64,000 nt of DNA, from positions 1 through 64,000 of the forward strand of contig CAMUYR010000005.1 in NCBI GenBank assembly GCA_947164965.1, in the 5' to 3' direction. Shown here in pieces: positions 29,146 to 38,844 of the stretch (position 1 is the first letter of the stretch; the number at the start of each line of letters is the position of its first letter). Origin of the DNA: an uncultured Prevotella sp. GTDB taxonomy: Bacteria > Bacteroidota > Bacteroidia > Bacteroidales > Bacteroidaceae. The notes beneath the pieces were generated by a model. That model searched no databases. It saw only the letters and a program-made list of their open reading frames with translations, and was not told where the DNA came from. The position numbers and the translations under genes were made by a program.

Positions 29146-32085
29146 ATGCTTACACTTTTCGTGATTGTGTCGTTTGTCTTCCTCTGTATCGGCATGGCCG
29201 TCTCGGTCTATGCCTTCGGTACTGGTGGCAAGCGTGCCAACGTCTTCAAGGATATCTATTTCAGTATCGAGAATGTTGACGGCATTGGTGTCGTCTATAC
29301 CAAGACCGGCGAGTTCTCAGCCATCCTCCGTATGGAGAATCCTGTTCAGAAGTACTCTGCCGACGTGGAGAGCTATTATGCGTTTACTGCTCTGATGACC
29401 AGTATTCTCCAGACGCTTGGTGAGGGCTATGCCCTGCATAAGCAGGACGTCTTCGCCCGCAAGCATTTCGATATGAAGAAGGTCTCTGCCCGTCGTGACC
29501 CCAATGCTGACACCAGCCGTCTGTTCCTATCGGACAGCTATTTCCGTTTCATGGACGGTCGTCCGTACACCGATGGCAGCACCTATCTTATCATCACGCA
29601 GGAGTGTAAGAAGAGTGCCCTTCTGAGCTATGATGCCTCGAAGTGGCGCGATTTCACGGTCAAGATCCGTAAGGTCTATGACCAGTTGAAGGACGGCGGT
29701 GTCGCTGCCTCCTTCCTGGATGCCAATGCCTGCCGTCAGTATGCTGACCGTTTCTTCGCCCAGGATTTCACGTCGAAGATTGTCAGCATGACCGATTTTA
29801 AGGTTGACAGTGAAGAGATCCATATGGGCCGTCGTACGTCGAAGGTCTACAGTCTGTTGGATGTGGACTCCATCGGCCTCCCCGGAACCGTGCGCCCCTA
29901 TGTTGACATGACCGTCAACAACAGTGTGATGCCTGTCGACCTGATGAGTGAGATTGACCGCATTCCCGATGCGGACTGTGTTGTCTTCAACCAGGTTTTG
30001 TTCCTACCCAATCAGAAGCGTGAGCTGGCCATGCTCGACAAGAAGCGTAACCGCCATGCTTCCATGCCCAATCCCAGCAACACCCTTGCTGCCGAGGATA
30101 TTAAGAAGGTGCAGGATGTCATTGCCAAGGAGTCCAAGCAGTTGGTGTATGCCCATTATAACCTGATCGTCACTATTGATGCCGATAAGGACATGCAGAA
30201 GGTCACGAACCATCTGGAGAACATCTTCGCCCGTCAGGGCATCCATATCTCCAAGAGGGCCTATAACCAGCTGGAGCTTTTCGTGGCCTGCTTCCCCGGC
30301 AATTGCTACCGTCTCTCGCCAGACTATGACCGCTTCCTCACGCTGAGTGATGCGGCTTTGTGTCTGATGTATAAGGAGCGCCAGTCCAAGTCTGAGGACA
30401 CGCCGCTGAAGTGTTACTATACCGACCGCCAGGGTGTTCCCCTTGCCGTGGATATCACCGGTAAGGAGGGAAAGGTCAAGCACACCAACAACTCGAATTT
30501 CTTCGTGTTGGGTCCGTCTGGTAGTGGTAAGTCCTTCTTCATGAATACCGTTGTACGCCAGTACTACGAGCAGAACACTGACGTTGTCATCGTCGATACC
30601 GGTGACTCCTACGAGGGTATCTGCGGCTATTTCGGCGGAACGTACATCAGCTATACCAAGGAGCATCCTATCTCGATGAACCCGTTCAAGGTCACCGAGG
30701 TTGAGTACACACAGAATTTCGGCGAGAAGAAGAACTTCCTGAAGTCCCTCATCTTCCTGATCTTCAAGGGTGCCCAGGAACCCACGAAGATTGAGGACAC
30801 GATTATCAATAAGGTCATCGTGGACTATTACCGCGAGTATTTCACGCCTTTCAAGGGATATAGTGATGATGAGCGTAGGGAGCTTCACGACCGCCTGATC
30901 TTGGATTCCAAGACCAATGGCGAGTATGAGAAGTATGAGGAGGAGCTTCAGAGCCGTAACGGCACCGGCACTTACGATGTCACCGATGCCGATCGTGAGA
31001 AGTACGAGAAGAATAAGCGAATCTCTGAGAAGCTACAGGCTGTCATCGATGACTCTGCCGCTACCGACGGCGAGAAGGCTGCCGCTTCCAATCAGCTCCA
31101 GCGTCTTACCCCGGAGGTTGTCGAGGGTAAGTTCCTGGAGAAGATCAATCGTGAGATTGAGCGTATGGAGCAGAAGCGCAAGTCCCTGAAGGTCACTGAG
31201 CTTAACTTCAACTCGTTCTACGAGTATTCCATCCAGCGTATTCCCCAGATCATGCAGCAGGATAGGATTCATTTTGAGATTGATAACTATCGTGCCATCC
31301 TCGCGCCCTTCTACAAGGGTGGTGAGCTGGAATATACGCTGAACAATGATATGGACGGCTCCCTCTTCGATGAGCAGTTCATCGTCTTCGAGATCGATAA
31401 GGTCAAGGATGACCCCGTGCTCTTTCCTATTATCGTCCTTATCATTATGGACGTCTTCACTCAGAAGATGCGTATCAAGAAAGGCCGTAAGTGCCTGGTC
31501 ATCGAGGAGGCATGGAAGGCTATCGCCACGCCTGTCATGGCCGAGTATATCAAGTATCTCTACAAGACCGCCCGTAAGCATTGGGCTATGGTCGGTGTTG
31601 TAACTCAGGAGATACAGGACATCACCTCGTCGCCTATTGTCAAGGAGGCCATCATCAATAACTCCGATGTCTTTATGTTGCTCGACCAGTCGAAGTTCCA
31701 GGAGAAGTTCGATGACATCAAGGCTACCCTTGCCTTGACCGATATCGAGTGCCGCAAGATCTTCACCATCAACCGTCTGGATAACAAGGACGGTCGCTCT
31801 CCTTTCAAGGAGGTGTTCATCAAGCGTGCCGGTAATGACACCGTTTCCGATGTCTATGGCATCGAGGAGCCTATTGAGTGTTATATGAGCTATACGACGG
31901 AGAAGGCTGAGAAGGAAGCCCTGAAGCTCTACAAACGTGAGCTGAAGTGTGACCATCAGCATGCCATTGAGGCCTTCGTCCGTGACTATCAGCGCAGTGG
32001 CATCAAGAAGACCCTTGACTTTGCCACGAAGGTCAATAAGGAAGGAAGGGTCTTGAACCTGCCACCCCTACCTGATAAGAAATAA
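29146..32085 (+). CDS. traG: TraG, VirB4-type conjugation ATPase
   Basis: At 979 aa, slightly longer than CTnDOT TraG. An N-terminal membrane helix is followed by the VirB4 N-domain. Walker A is GPSGSGKS (residues 456-463), preceded by NSNFFVLG and followed by VVIVDTGDSY. Walker B is CLVIEEAWK (Glu787-Glu788), then the TARKHWAMVGVVTQEIQDI segment typical of VirB4. A charged, coiled insertion (residues about 565-690, rich in EKYEK and KLQ repeats) lies between the two. It energises channel assembly and DNA transfer at the inner membrane. Confidence 0.93.
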   Translation: MLTLFVIVSFVFLCIGMAVSVYAFGTGGKRANVFKDIYFSIENVDGIGVVYTKTGEFSAILRMENPVQKYSADVESYYAFTALMTSILQTLGEGYALHKQDVFARKHFDMKKVSARRDPNADTSRLFLSDSYFRFMDGRPYTDGSTYLIITQECKKSALLSYDASKWRDFTVKIRKVYDQLKDGGVAASFLDANACRQYADRFFAQDFTSKIVSMTDFKVDSEEIHMGRRTSKVYSLLDVDSIGLPGTVRPYVDMTVNNSVMPVDLMSEIDRIPDADCVVFNQVLFLPNQKRELAMLDKKRNRHASMPNPSNTLAAEDIKKVQDVIAKESKQLVYAHYNLIVTIDADKDMQKVTNHLENIFARQGIHISKRAYNQLELFVACFPGNCYRLSPDYDRFLTLSDAALCLMYKERQSKSEDTPLKCYYTDRQGVPLAVDITGKEGKVKHTNNSNFFVLGPSGSGKSFFMNTVVRQYYEQNTDVVIVDTGDSYEGICGYFGGTYISYTKEHPISMNPFKVTEVEYTQNFGEKKNFLKSLIFLIFKGAQEPTKIEDTIINKVIVDYYREYFTPFKGYSDDERRELHDRLILDSKTNGEYEKYEEELQSRNGTGTYDVTDADREKYEKNKRISEKLQAVIDDSAATDGEKAAASNQLQRLTPEVVEGKFLEKINREIERMEQKRKSLKVTELNFNSFYEYSIQRIPQIMQQDRIHFEIDNYRAILAPFYKGGELEYTLNNDMDGSLFDEQFIVFEIDKVKDDPVLFPIIVLIIMDVFTQKMRIKKGRKCLVIEEAWKAIATPVMAEYIKYLYKTARKHWAMVGVVTQEIQDITSSPIVKEAIINNSDVFMLLDQSKFQEKFDDIKATLALTDIECRKIFTINRLDNKDGRSPFKEVFIKRAGNDTVSDVYGIEEPIECYMSYTTEKAEKEALKLYKRELKCDHQHAIEAFVRDYQRSGIKKTLDFATKVNKEGRVLNLPPLPDKK

Positions 32086-32101
32086 ATATTTAAAGAAATA
32101 T

Positions 32102-32117
32102 AGTAATACGAAATACT
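32102..32117. repeat. Intergenic palindrome, AGTAATACG family, copy 3
   Basis: AGTAATACGAAATACT is an imperfect inverted repeat 10 bp before the start codon at 32127, in an AT-rich gap between traG and the next gene. It is part of the family at 13277, 25232 and 40261. Confidence 0.45.
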
Positions 32118-32126
32118 AATATACCC

Positions 32127-34826
32127 ATGAGACGGTCTGTTGTCATATTGATGCTGTTGTCACTGGTAGCCCTTGTTACCCGTGCGCAGTCCTACAGCGT
32201 CAATTTTGACGTTGAGACAACAGCGCAGATGAATGCTGCCATGGGTATTGAACTGGCTCAGGAGGAGCTTACTCGTGAGCGTTGGGGAAAGATCCTTGAC
32301 CATTACGGTGCTTCCGAGATTGCCGCTGCCGGTATTTTCGCCTCCAAGTATCTGGATCGTCTCTCTCTGAAGGATGAGCTTTCCTTCGGTTCCGAGGAGA
32401 ACTGGTATTACAAGCATATCCGTCAGATGGTCGCCCAGCGTATCATGCCCAAGATTTTCAATGTCGCCTCGATGATGATCAAGCATCCCGATAAGGCCAT
32501 TTATTGGGGGCCTTACCTTTTCAAGACCACCGAGGAGGTCAAGCAGCTTTGCATGATATTCCAGACGGTATGTTCCAATGGCCGTCTCTCTTTCAAGGAC
32601 TTGCATTTCCTGGTCATCGTCGATGACCTGAAGGAGTTGTTCGACCTGAGCCGTTTCGGCGGTGTCGACTGGAAGGGTATGTGGGACAATATCTCCAACC
32701 TTGGCGATTTGTCCTTTGACGACCTGGAGGATGACTTCACCAACCTGATGTCCGTCGGCGGTGCCATTGCCAATGCCGGTGGCGACATGCTTGACTCCCT
32801 GTGGATTCAGGGTAGCAAGGTCGGCGGTATCTTCCATATGAAGCCCAAGGAGCTGTGGGCGCTTGGTGAGGAGTATGCCAACACCTTTGAGAGTCTGAAC
32901 AGCGTCGAGAAGGTCAAGGATGCCCTGATGGCCCAGATTGAGTCTACGGACTCTATAGGTGTCACGAAGCTGTTCAAGTTCGATGAGTATAATATCAGTC
33001 AGTATGTCAGCAACTACCTCCACCAGCTCACCGGCGACTACTATAAGCAGCGTTGGTATATCTACTGGCATGAGAGCGGGCGGGACTTGCTGGATAGCTG
33101 GAGTCCCCCTATTGTCGATGAGTACATTATCAACGGTACCAACGGCTGGTATCGTATCAACACCAACGACGCTAATTATTGGCCTGATGAGAGCGTCATC
33201 AATGCCACTAAGGCTGCCTGTGCCTCCCAGTGTGGCTGGAGCCAGGCCAAGATTGACCAGATGAATGCCGAGCAGAGTTGGTATCATTACTATATCGTAT
33301 ATAGTATTCACAGTTACTATATCTATCGTGGCAGCAAGGACAATATCGAGGGATGGTCTTTTTCCTATGACGTCTCTGTCTATCGCACGTGGAACGGTGG
33401 TGAGACCGTCTATGAGGAGGAGTTCGACTCCTATACCATGTCCGAGTCTGCCTTTGCCCAGCATATGCAGTCCAAGCTTATGGAGATCAAGGCTCAGGAT
33501 GAAGCCGACAATGGCTTGGACCATCCCCTTCATGACTATAAGATCGGTAAGGACTCGAAGCGCTATTACAGTGCTTCCAATGCCCAGAAGATGCGCGGCT
33601 GTACCGCTGTTGAGTTCTGGCTTAACTGCGACAATGGCGCGAAGCTCGCCGAGGGAGCCACCGAGTGGAAGGTAAACCGTCATATCTATGACGATGAAGG
33701 TCCCAAGCCTGATGCCTATAAGGAAGAAGCCATGGCTACCACTCTCAGCAGTGATGGCAGCGACCTTCAGGAGTGTCGTCAGAAGATTAACGACTGCAAT
33801 ACGAAGATTGCCGAGATAAACGCTGAGATAGCAGCCCTTCAGGCGCGTCAGAAAGAGCTTCTGGATCTTATCAGTAACTCCAGTTACTATCAGGCAAACG
33901 TATATCGCGAGGAGTATAAGAAGAATAAGAAAGCCATCGAGGACAAGCAGGCCGAGCGTTCCACTTGGGAGTCAGCCCTTAGTCAGGCTCAGCAGGCTTA
34001 TAATGCTGCCTATGGCGAGTATGCCAATGAGTCTGATGACTGTTACCGCATTCCTGCCATCATGCATGACTGTGAGGTCAATTACGGAGTTGATTGGGAG
34101 GATGAAGGTCATTGGGAAGGCCTGACATATGTCCGTAACGGCAAGATTAATTCCATGGGCGTTAATGTCGTCTTCCGTGGTACGGTCAGCAATGTCCGCA
34201 CGGAGGTATGGATTGACTGCTGGCTGTTTACCTTGCGCATCCACCGTAGTATTCTGAAGATCTCCTGGGAGCTGTCTTCCAATTACTCCACCTCCGACCA
34301 GGTGGATGTCATTGCTTTCTCCAATGATATGAGTGAGCAGGAGCGTAGCAATATTGCCAATCAGCGTCAGCAGGAGTTGTTGGAGGAGCATCCCGACTGT
34401 TCCGTTGAGATACGCTACCAGTACAGCAATAATGAGGTGCCGGAGGAAGACAACGGAACCTATCACCTGTTGTGGATGTCCGACCGTCTGAGGATTGCCC
34501 GTGAGGTGGATATGCGTCTTGTGCGCATCCATGCCGAGTTGGTGCTGATGGAACGCTACCTGCGTCACAGCCAGAGCATCCTCGACTACCTGGCCACACC
34601 GTTCTTGGATGCCTACCGTCAGGGTATGCGTGGTGCCATGTCCAACGAGTCCTACCGCCGTTGGCGTCAGAGCAGCATCGATGCCCTGCATAGTGACCGT
34701 CTGGACTCTATCCATCAGCGTCGCAAGCCTTCCCAGGCTCCAGTGCGTCGTGCTGATGTGTCTTCTGCGGCATTGCCGCCAAAGGAAACGAAACCTGTTG
34801 AAATGAATACGCCTCATGAGAACTAA
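32127..34826 (+). CDS. Large secreted protein of the transfer operon, 899 aa
   Basis: A clear signal peptide (RRSVVILMLLSLVALVTRAQ) predicts export to the periplasm. The body is mixed helical with Trp/Tyr-rich stretches. A coiled coil (residues about 545-640: QKINDCNTKIAEINAEIAAL, then KNKKAIEDKQAERSTWESAL) precedes an insert with a GLTYVRNG region, and the last 150 residues are helical with a polar Pro-rich tail. I do not recognise the family. Lying between traG and the TraI-like gene, it may be an envelope-spanning or pilus-tip component special to this element. Confidence 0.65.
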   Translation: MRRSVVILMLLSLVALVTRAQSYSVNFDVETTAQMNAAMGIELAQEELTRERWGKILDHYGASEIAAAGIFASKYLDRLSLKDELSFGSEENWYYKHIRQMVAQRIMPKIFNVASMMIKHPDKAIYWGPYLFKTTEEVKQLCMIFQTVCSNGRLSFKDLHFLVIVDDLKELFDLSRFGGVDWKGMWDNISNLGDLSFDDLEDDFTNLMSVGGAIANAGGDMLDSLWIQGSKVGGIFHMKPKELWALGEEYANTFESLNSVEKVKDALMAQIESTDSIGVTKLFKFDEYNISQYVSNYLHQLTGDYYKQRWYIYWHESGRDLLDSWSPPIVDEYIINGTNGWYRINTNDANYWPDESVINATKAACASQCGWSQAKIDQMNAEQSWYHYYIVYSIHSYYIYRGSKDNIEGWSFSYDVSVYRTWNGGETVYEEEFDSYTMSESAFAQHMQSKLMEIKAQDEADNGLDHPLHDYKIGKDSKRYYSASNAQKMRGCTAVEFWLNCDNGAKLAEGATEWKVNRHIYDDEGPKPDAYKEEAMATTLSSDGSDLQECRQKINDCNTKIAEINAEIAALQARQKELLDLISNSSYYQANVYREEYKKNKKAIEDKQAERSTWESALSQAQQAYNAAYGEYANESDDCYRIPAIMHDCEVNYGVDWEDEGHWEGLTYVRNGKINSMGVNVVFRGTVSNVRTEVWIDCWLFTLRIHRSILKISWELSSNYSTSDQVDVIAFSNDMSEQERSNIANQRQQELLEEHPDCSVEIRYQYSNNEVPEEDNGTYHLLWMSDRLRIAREVDMRLVRIHAELVLMERYLRHSQSILDYLATPFLDAYRQGMRGAMSNESYRRWRQSSIDALHSDRLDSIHQRRKPSQAPVRRADVSSAALPPKETKPVEMNTPHEN

Positions 34827-35766
34827 GGTCTTCTACATATTGCTCCTGTTGCTGGCTGGCCTGCCGATGGTCAGTCATTCCCAGCGTATGGACTATGGAA
34901 CGCTTGAGGCCATGATTAGTGACCACAAGCGTATCAGAGGCCCCATCCAGTACCGTGCCGAGATCGAGGTTGTCAACCAGGAGCTTCACGACAAGAACCG
35001 TGAGGAGGTCTTGGACTATAAGGATATCAATGATAAGCTCGACCTCTACACCCGTTGCTTTGACATCCTGGATATTGTCTATACGGGTCTCAGCGTCTCT
35101 GTCAATGTCGTGAATACCTATAAGGATGTCAAGCAGAAGATTATCAGCATTAAGGATTTGCTGGAGCGTTACCGTGCCTGCATCATCATGAAGCAGCTGG
35201 GACAGATCAAGGAAGCCGGTAATATCCTTGCCGGTATCACTGATATCCACAGCATCAACGGTGCCAAGGAGTGGTATCGTGATGCAAAGGATCTCTACGA
35301 CCAGGGAACCATTATAGATGCTCAGGACACGATTATCTTCACCATCGGTCGCGACATGGTCTTGCAGGTCGCTGACAAGTGCGAGGATATCTATCTGAGC
35401 ATGACTACACTTGTTGGCTACGCCACTGGTGCGCTGGCCTGCAGTACTGAGGGTCTTTTGATGACCATTCAGTCTCTCGATGACCATATCACCGAGCTGA
35501 GGAAAGCCGTCGATAACGGCCATTTCCTGCTCTGGCGGTATATCCATATGCGTACAGGCTATTGGACGAAGGGTATCACCCGTCAGACCAAGAGTGTCCA
35601 CGAGCATGCCCAGAATGCTTTACAACGGTGGCGTCGTGCCACCTATGGTAAGATGGGCCAAGAAGGAAATCATGGTGGTAGTCATTTGATTGATCCGTCT
35701 CATGGTAAGCTGGATGCAGGCATGGTCGAAGGTACTGTTGGAAGAAAATATGATATTGGAAAATAG
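34816..35766 (+). CDS. Secreted helical protein, TraI/VirB5-like position, 316 aa
   Basis: It overlaps the previous gene by 11 bp. The signal peptide (VFYILLLLLAGLPMVSHSQ) is followed by a mostly helical body (VYTGLSVSVNVVNTYKDVKQ, then SIKDLLERYRACIIMKQLGQ) and a Gly/His-rich tail. Length, signal and position between traG and traJ match TraI (DUF4141) of CTnDOT-type systems, a VirB5-like minor component. The sequence match itself is weak, so the call is by context. Confidence 0.5.
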   Translation: MRTKVFYILLLLLAGLPMVSHSQRMDYGTLEAMISDHKRIRGPIQYRAEIEVVNQELHDKNREEVLDYKDINDKLDLYTRCFDILDIVYTGLSVSVNVVNTYKDVKQKIISIKDLLERYRACIIMKQLGQIKEAGNILAGITDIHSINGAKEWYRDAKDLYDQGTIIDAQDTIIFTIGRDMVLQVADKCEDIYLSMTTLVGYATGALACSTEGLLMTIQSLDDHITELRKAVDNGHFLLWRYIHMRTGYWTKGITRQTKSVHEHAQNALQRWRRATYGKMGQEGNHGGSHLIDPSHGKLDAGMVEGTVGRKYDIGK

Positions 35767-35768
35767 TT

Positions 35769-36578
35769 ATGAAAATGACGAGAATACATATGATGCTGCT
35801 GTCGCTCACCGTTTCGCTGATGGTGTCTGCACAGGGTATGACCTACAACCATGATGAGGTTGTCATGAATCAGTTCATGAAGGCAGAGATAGGTTCTGGT
35901 ACGTTGGGTAATGGCGGTTGGTTTGCCGACCAGTATTATAATCTTACCCACAGTTCCTATCGTAGCATGGCCAATAATCCGGTCAACAACAAGCTTGCAA
36001 GCCGTACTCTTACCAATGTCGAGGTCACCAAGGAAGAGAAGTATGCTGAGACCATCAAGGACTCGCTGGAGAAACGTGCAGAGATAGAGGCCCTGAATAT
36101 CGCCGACCGTCAGGTTGATGTCGAGTGGCTGGTTGAGAAGGGCAAGATCCAGCGTCAGCAGAACATCTTAAAGAAGAATATCGAGGATATTGTCTTCTAT
36201 GGAGGCACCTCAGAGGATAAGACTGCCTGGACGCAGATTTATAACATGGTTCAGGAGAGTTTGGATTCAGCCCATGACGCCTATATGCCCAACTCTCAGC
36301 GTAAGGCCGTCTATGTCCTGCTCTATAAGGATTTATGCCAGTATAATGTCACGCTTAACAAGCTGAAGAATATCTGGTGGTCTGAGCGTTTCATCCGTGA
36401 CCATAAGGACAAGACCTTCAGTTTCTCCAAGTCGCGCTCCATGGTCAAGGACTGTTACGGTCGCTGGAAGGTTGCCTGGTCTGGTAAGTCAAGCAATGGC
36501 GGTCACGGTGGCAGTGGCGGTATCGGCATTGATGCCGGTAGTATTGAAATTGGCACTGCCAAGGAGCATAAGTATTAG
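35769..36578 (+). CDS. Secreted protein of the transfer operon, 269 aa
   Basis: A signal peptide (MMLLSLTVSLMVSAQG) is followed by a polar helical body (IKDSLEKRAEIEALNIADRQ) and a Gly/Ser/His-rich end (SNGGHGGSGGIGIDAGS). It begins 2 bp after the preceding gene and precedes traJ. The Gly-rich tails of this and the previous protein are alike, hinting at shared surface or assembly function. Unknown family. Confidence 0.6.
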   Translation: MKMTRIHMMLLSLTVSLMVSAQGMTYNHDEVVMNQFMKAEIGSGTLGNGGWFADQYYNLTHSSYRSMANNPVNNKLASRTLTNVEVTKEEKYAETIKDSLEKRAEIEALNIADRQVDVEWLVEKGKIQRQQNILKKNIEDIVFYGGTSEDKTAWTQIYNMVQESLDSAHDAYMPNSQRKAVYVLLYKDLCQYNVTLNKLKNIWWSERFIRDHKDKTFSFSKSRSMVKDCYGRWKVAWSGKSSNGGHGGSGGIGIDAGSIEIGTAKEHKY

Positions 36579-36602
36579 GAAAATATTAAAATGAGATATG
36601 AT

Positions 36603-37826
36603 ATGAGAAAATTTCAACGATTCCTGCTCACCGTCGCGGTGTTCTTCACCTCATCTGTCGTCTGTTTTGCCAGCGACATGATGGATGCCCTTGGTGAGCT
36701 GTCTTCTACGGGTGTCGGCGTAGAGCTTTTTGAAGAGGAGATTGATGATGTCATCTTCGCCACCAACGAGTTCCTGACCGATGCCACCTTTATCGGTGAC
36801 AACGGTCCTTTCTGGATGATCATGCAGGTCTGCATGTGTCTGGGTGCCTTGTTTGCCCTGATTATGGCTGCCGGTATGGCCTATAAGATGATGGTCAAGG
36901 GTGAGCCGTTCGATGTCCTGAAGATTCTCAGGGCGCTGGGTATCGCCACTGTGATGATGTGCTGGTATGGCAATCCCATGGCCGGTATGCGTGGCATGGT
37001 CTCTGACGGCTATGTCTTCGACGGTGGTGTGTTGGATATGCTGGCTTATATTCCTAACTGTATCGGTTCCTATACTCATGACCTCTATGAGATCGAGGCC
37101 TTGCAGGTCGAGGAGAAATACAGGGAGCTGACGCCGCTGCTTGCTCAGCGCGACTCTCTCCAGGCGGACTATGAGGCACAGTTTAAGACCAGTGACGAGC
37201 ATATCAACAGTGCCGCAGGTACCGAGGCCGGTCAGCAAATGTCTGACACTCAGCAGACCACTACCAGTCAGCAAGGCGCTAAGAAAGCCGCTACGCAGGC
37301 TGCCTTGGCGGGTACGATGGTGCTGATGGATAAGATCATCCTCTTTCTGTCCTTGGTCATCTACCGTATCGGCTGGTGGGCCACCATCTTCATCCAGCAG
37401 ATCATGTTGGGTATGCTGACGATTTTCGGGCCTATCCAGTGGGCGTTCTCCCTCTTGCCTAAGTGGGAGGGAGCCTGGGCGAAATGGCTGACGCGCTACC
37501 TCACTGTCCATTTCTACGGTGCCATGCTCTATTTCGTGGGCTTCTACGTCCTTCTGCTCTTTGATATTGTCATCAGCATCCAGATTGACCAGGTGACGCA
37601 GATTGTCTCTGACAATGGCGAGCATTATACGGCTTATATCAAGGATATCTTCCTTACTGCCGGTTATTTGCTCGTTGCTGCCGTCGTGGCTCTGAAGTGT
37701 CTGAACCTCGTTCCTGACCTTGCCGCATGGATGATTCCCGAAGGTGACACATCCTTCGCTGCCCGTAACTTCGGTGAGGGTGTTGCCCAGGGTGCAAAGG
37801 GCGGTGCTTCCAGTCTCATGAGATAA
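36603..37826 (+). CDS. traJ: TraJ-like, VirB6-type polytopic membrane protein
   Basis: The in-frame ATG at 36591 gives four extra residues; the one at 36603 (MRKFQRFLLTVAVFF) starts a clear signal or first helix. Around six hydrophobic segments follow, the last group containing WWATIFIQQIMLGMLTIFGP and AFSLLPKWEGAWAKWLTRYL, as in TraJ of CTnDOT. A polar Gln/Ala-rich loop (residues 190-245) is inserted. TraJ forms the inner-membrane part of the mating channel. Confidence 0.85.
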   Translation: MRKFQRFLLTVAVFFTSSVVCFASDMMDALGELSSTGVGVELFEEEIDDVIFATNEFLTDATFIGDNGPFWMIMQVCMCLGALFALIMAAGMAYKMMVKGEPFDVLKILRALGIATVMMCWYGNPMAGMRGMVSDGYVFDGGVLDMLAYIPNCIGSYTHDLYEIEALQVEEKYRELTPLLAQRDSLQADYEAQFKTSDEHINSAAGTEAGQQMSDTQQTTTSQQGAKKAATQAALAGTMVLMDKIILFLSLVIYRIGWWATIFIQQIMLGMLTIFGPIQWAFSLLPKWEGAWAKWLTRYLTVHFYGAMLYFVGFYVLLLFDIVISIQIDQVTQIVSDNGEHYTAYIKDIFLTAGYLLVAAVVALKCLNLVPDLAAWMIPEGDTSFAARNFGEGVAQGAKGGASSLMR

Positions 37827-37860
37827 TAACAGTATTATTCACGATAAATCAGTTTACGCT

Positions 37861-38478
37861 ATGTCAGTTATCAAGAATTTGGAAAACAAGATCAAGCTGG
37901 TGATGATTGTCACATTGGCAGTCATTAGCAGTTGTGTCGTTATCTGTCTGGGTGTCTTCGTCATGGCCAAGGGTATGGTTGATGACGCCCATAAGAAGGT
38001 GTATGTGTTGGACGGTACCGTTCCCGTCCTCGTGCAGCGCAGTACGATGGACGAGACGCTGGATGTCGAGGCCAAGAGCCATGTCGAGGCCTTCCATCAT
38101 CTGTTCTTCACGTTGGCACCTGATGACAAGTATATCAAATATACGATGGACAAGGCCATGTACCTGGTCGATGAGACCGGCTTGGCCCAGTATAATGCTT
38201 TGAAGGAGAAGGGCTTCTACCAGAACATCATGGGTACCAGTGCCGTCTTCTCCATCTTCTGTGACTCCATCAATTTCGATAAGGAGAATATGACCTTCAC
38301 CTATTATGGCAGGCAGCGTATCGAGCGTCGCACGAACATCCTCATGCGTCAGTTGGTCACTGCCGGTCAGTTGAAGCGTGTACCCCGTACCGACAACAAT
38401 CCTCACGGGCTGTTGATCACCAACTGGCGTACTCTTCTCAACAAGGATTTGGAACAGCGTAAGAAGAATGAATTTTAA
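37861..38478 (+). CDS. traK: TraK-like, VirB8-type protein
   Basis: The N-terminus MSVIKNLENKIKLVMIVTLA has one membrane helix, followed by VYVLDGTVPVLVQRSTMDET and EAFHHLFFTLAPDDKYI, both highly typical of Bacteroidetes TraK. The length of 205 aa fits. It is a bitopic inner-membrane protein with a periplasmic domain linking inner and outer complexes. Confidence 0.9.
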   Translation: MSVIKNLENKIKLVMIVTLAVISSCVVICLGVFVMAKGMVDDAHKKVYVLDGTVPVLVQRSTMDETLDVEAKSHVEAFHHLFFTLAPDDKYIKYTMDKAMYLVDETGLAQYNALKEKGFYQNIMGTSAVFSIFCDSINFDKENMTFTYYGRQRIERRTNILMRQLVTAGQLKRVPRTDNNPHGLLITNWRTLLNKDLEQRKKNEF

Positions 38479-38490
38479 ATGATATCAGTT

Positions 38491-38844
38491 ATGGGTTGGA
38501 AGAATTTATTCAAGCGTATTGAGATGCCCGACAAGAACGATCCCAAGTATCGTGAGACCTACGAGCAGCAGGTCGCCGCCGGTGAGAAGTTTGCCGAGGT
38601 CGTTGGCATCAAGTGGCTTGCTGGCCATCTCCAGTCTTGGGGAGCGGCCAATAAGAAGCTGTTTCTTGGTCTTGCCTTTGGCTTTGTTATCCTGTTGTTT
38701 ATCCTGAACCTGGTGCGTATCGTCCGCGTTGCCAACAGCCCATCCCGTAAGGCTGTCGCCGTGGAGCGTGTCGATGGTGCCATCCACAAGAAAGGTCAGG
38801 AAGTGAAAACCCTAAAACCCGATGATTATGAACATGCCGAATAA
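38491..38844 (+). CDS. traL: TraL-like small membrane protein
   Basis: The start is ATG 38491 (MGWKNLFKRI); ATG 38479 is in frame upstream. A polar N-terminal part leads to one hydrophobic helix (LFLGLAFGFVILLFILNLVR) and a short basic tail. Size, single helix and position between traK and traM support TraL. It overlaps traM by 23 bp. Sequence match to the family is weak. Confidence 0.55.
   Translation: MGWKNLFKRIEMPDKNDPKYRETYEQQVAAGEKFAEVVGIKWLAGHLQSWGAANKKLFLGLAFGFVILLFILNLVRIVRVANSPSRKAVAVERVDGAIHKKGQEVKTLKPDDYEHAE

Noticed and set aside
32160..33683. A 507-codon minus-strand frame opposite the 899-aa gene
   Set aside because: Long antisense frames are common opposite genes with this codon bias; the sense protein has a signal peptide and operon context, whereas the antisense one is Leu/Ile/Val/Thr-rich without structure.
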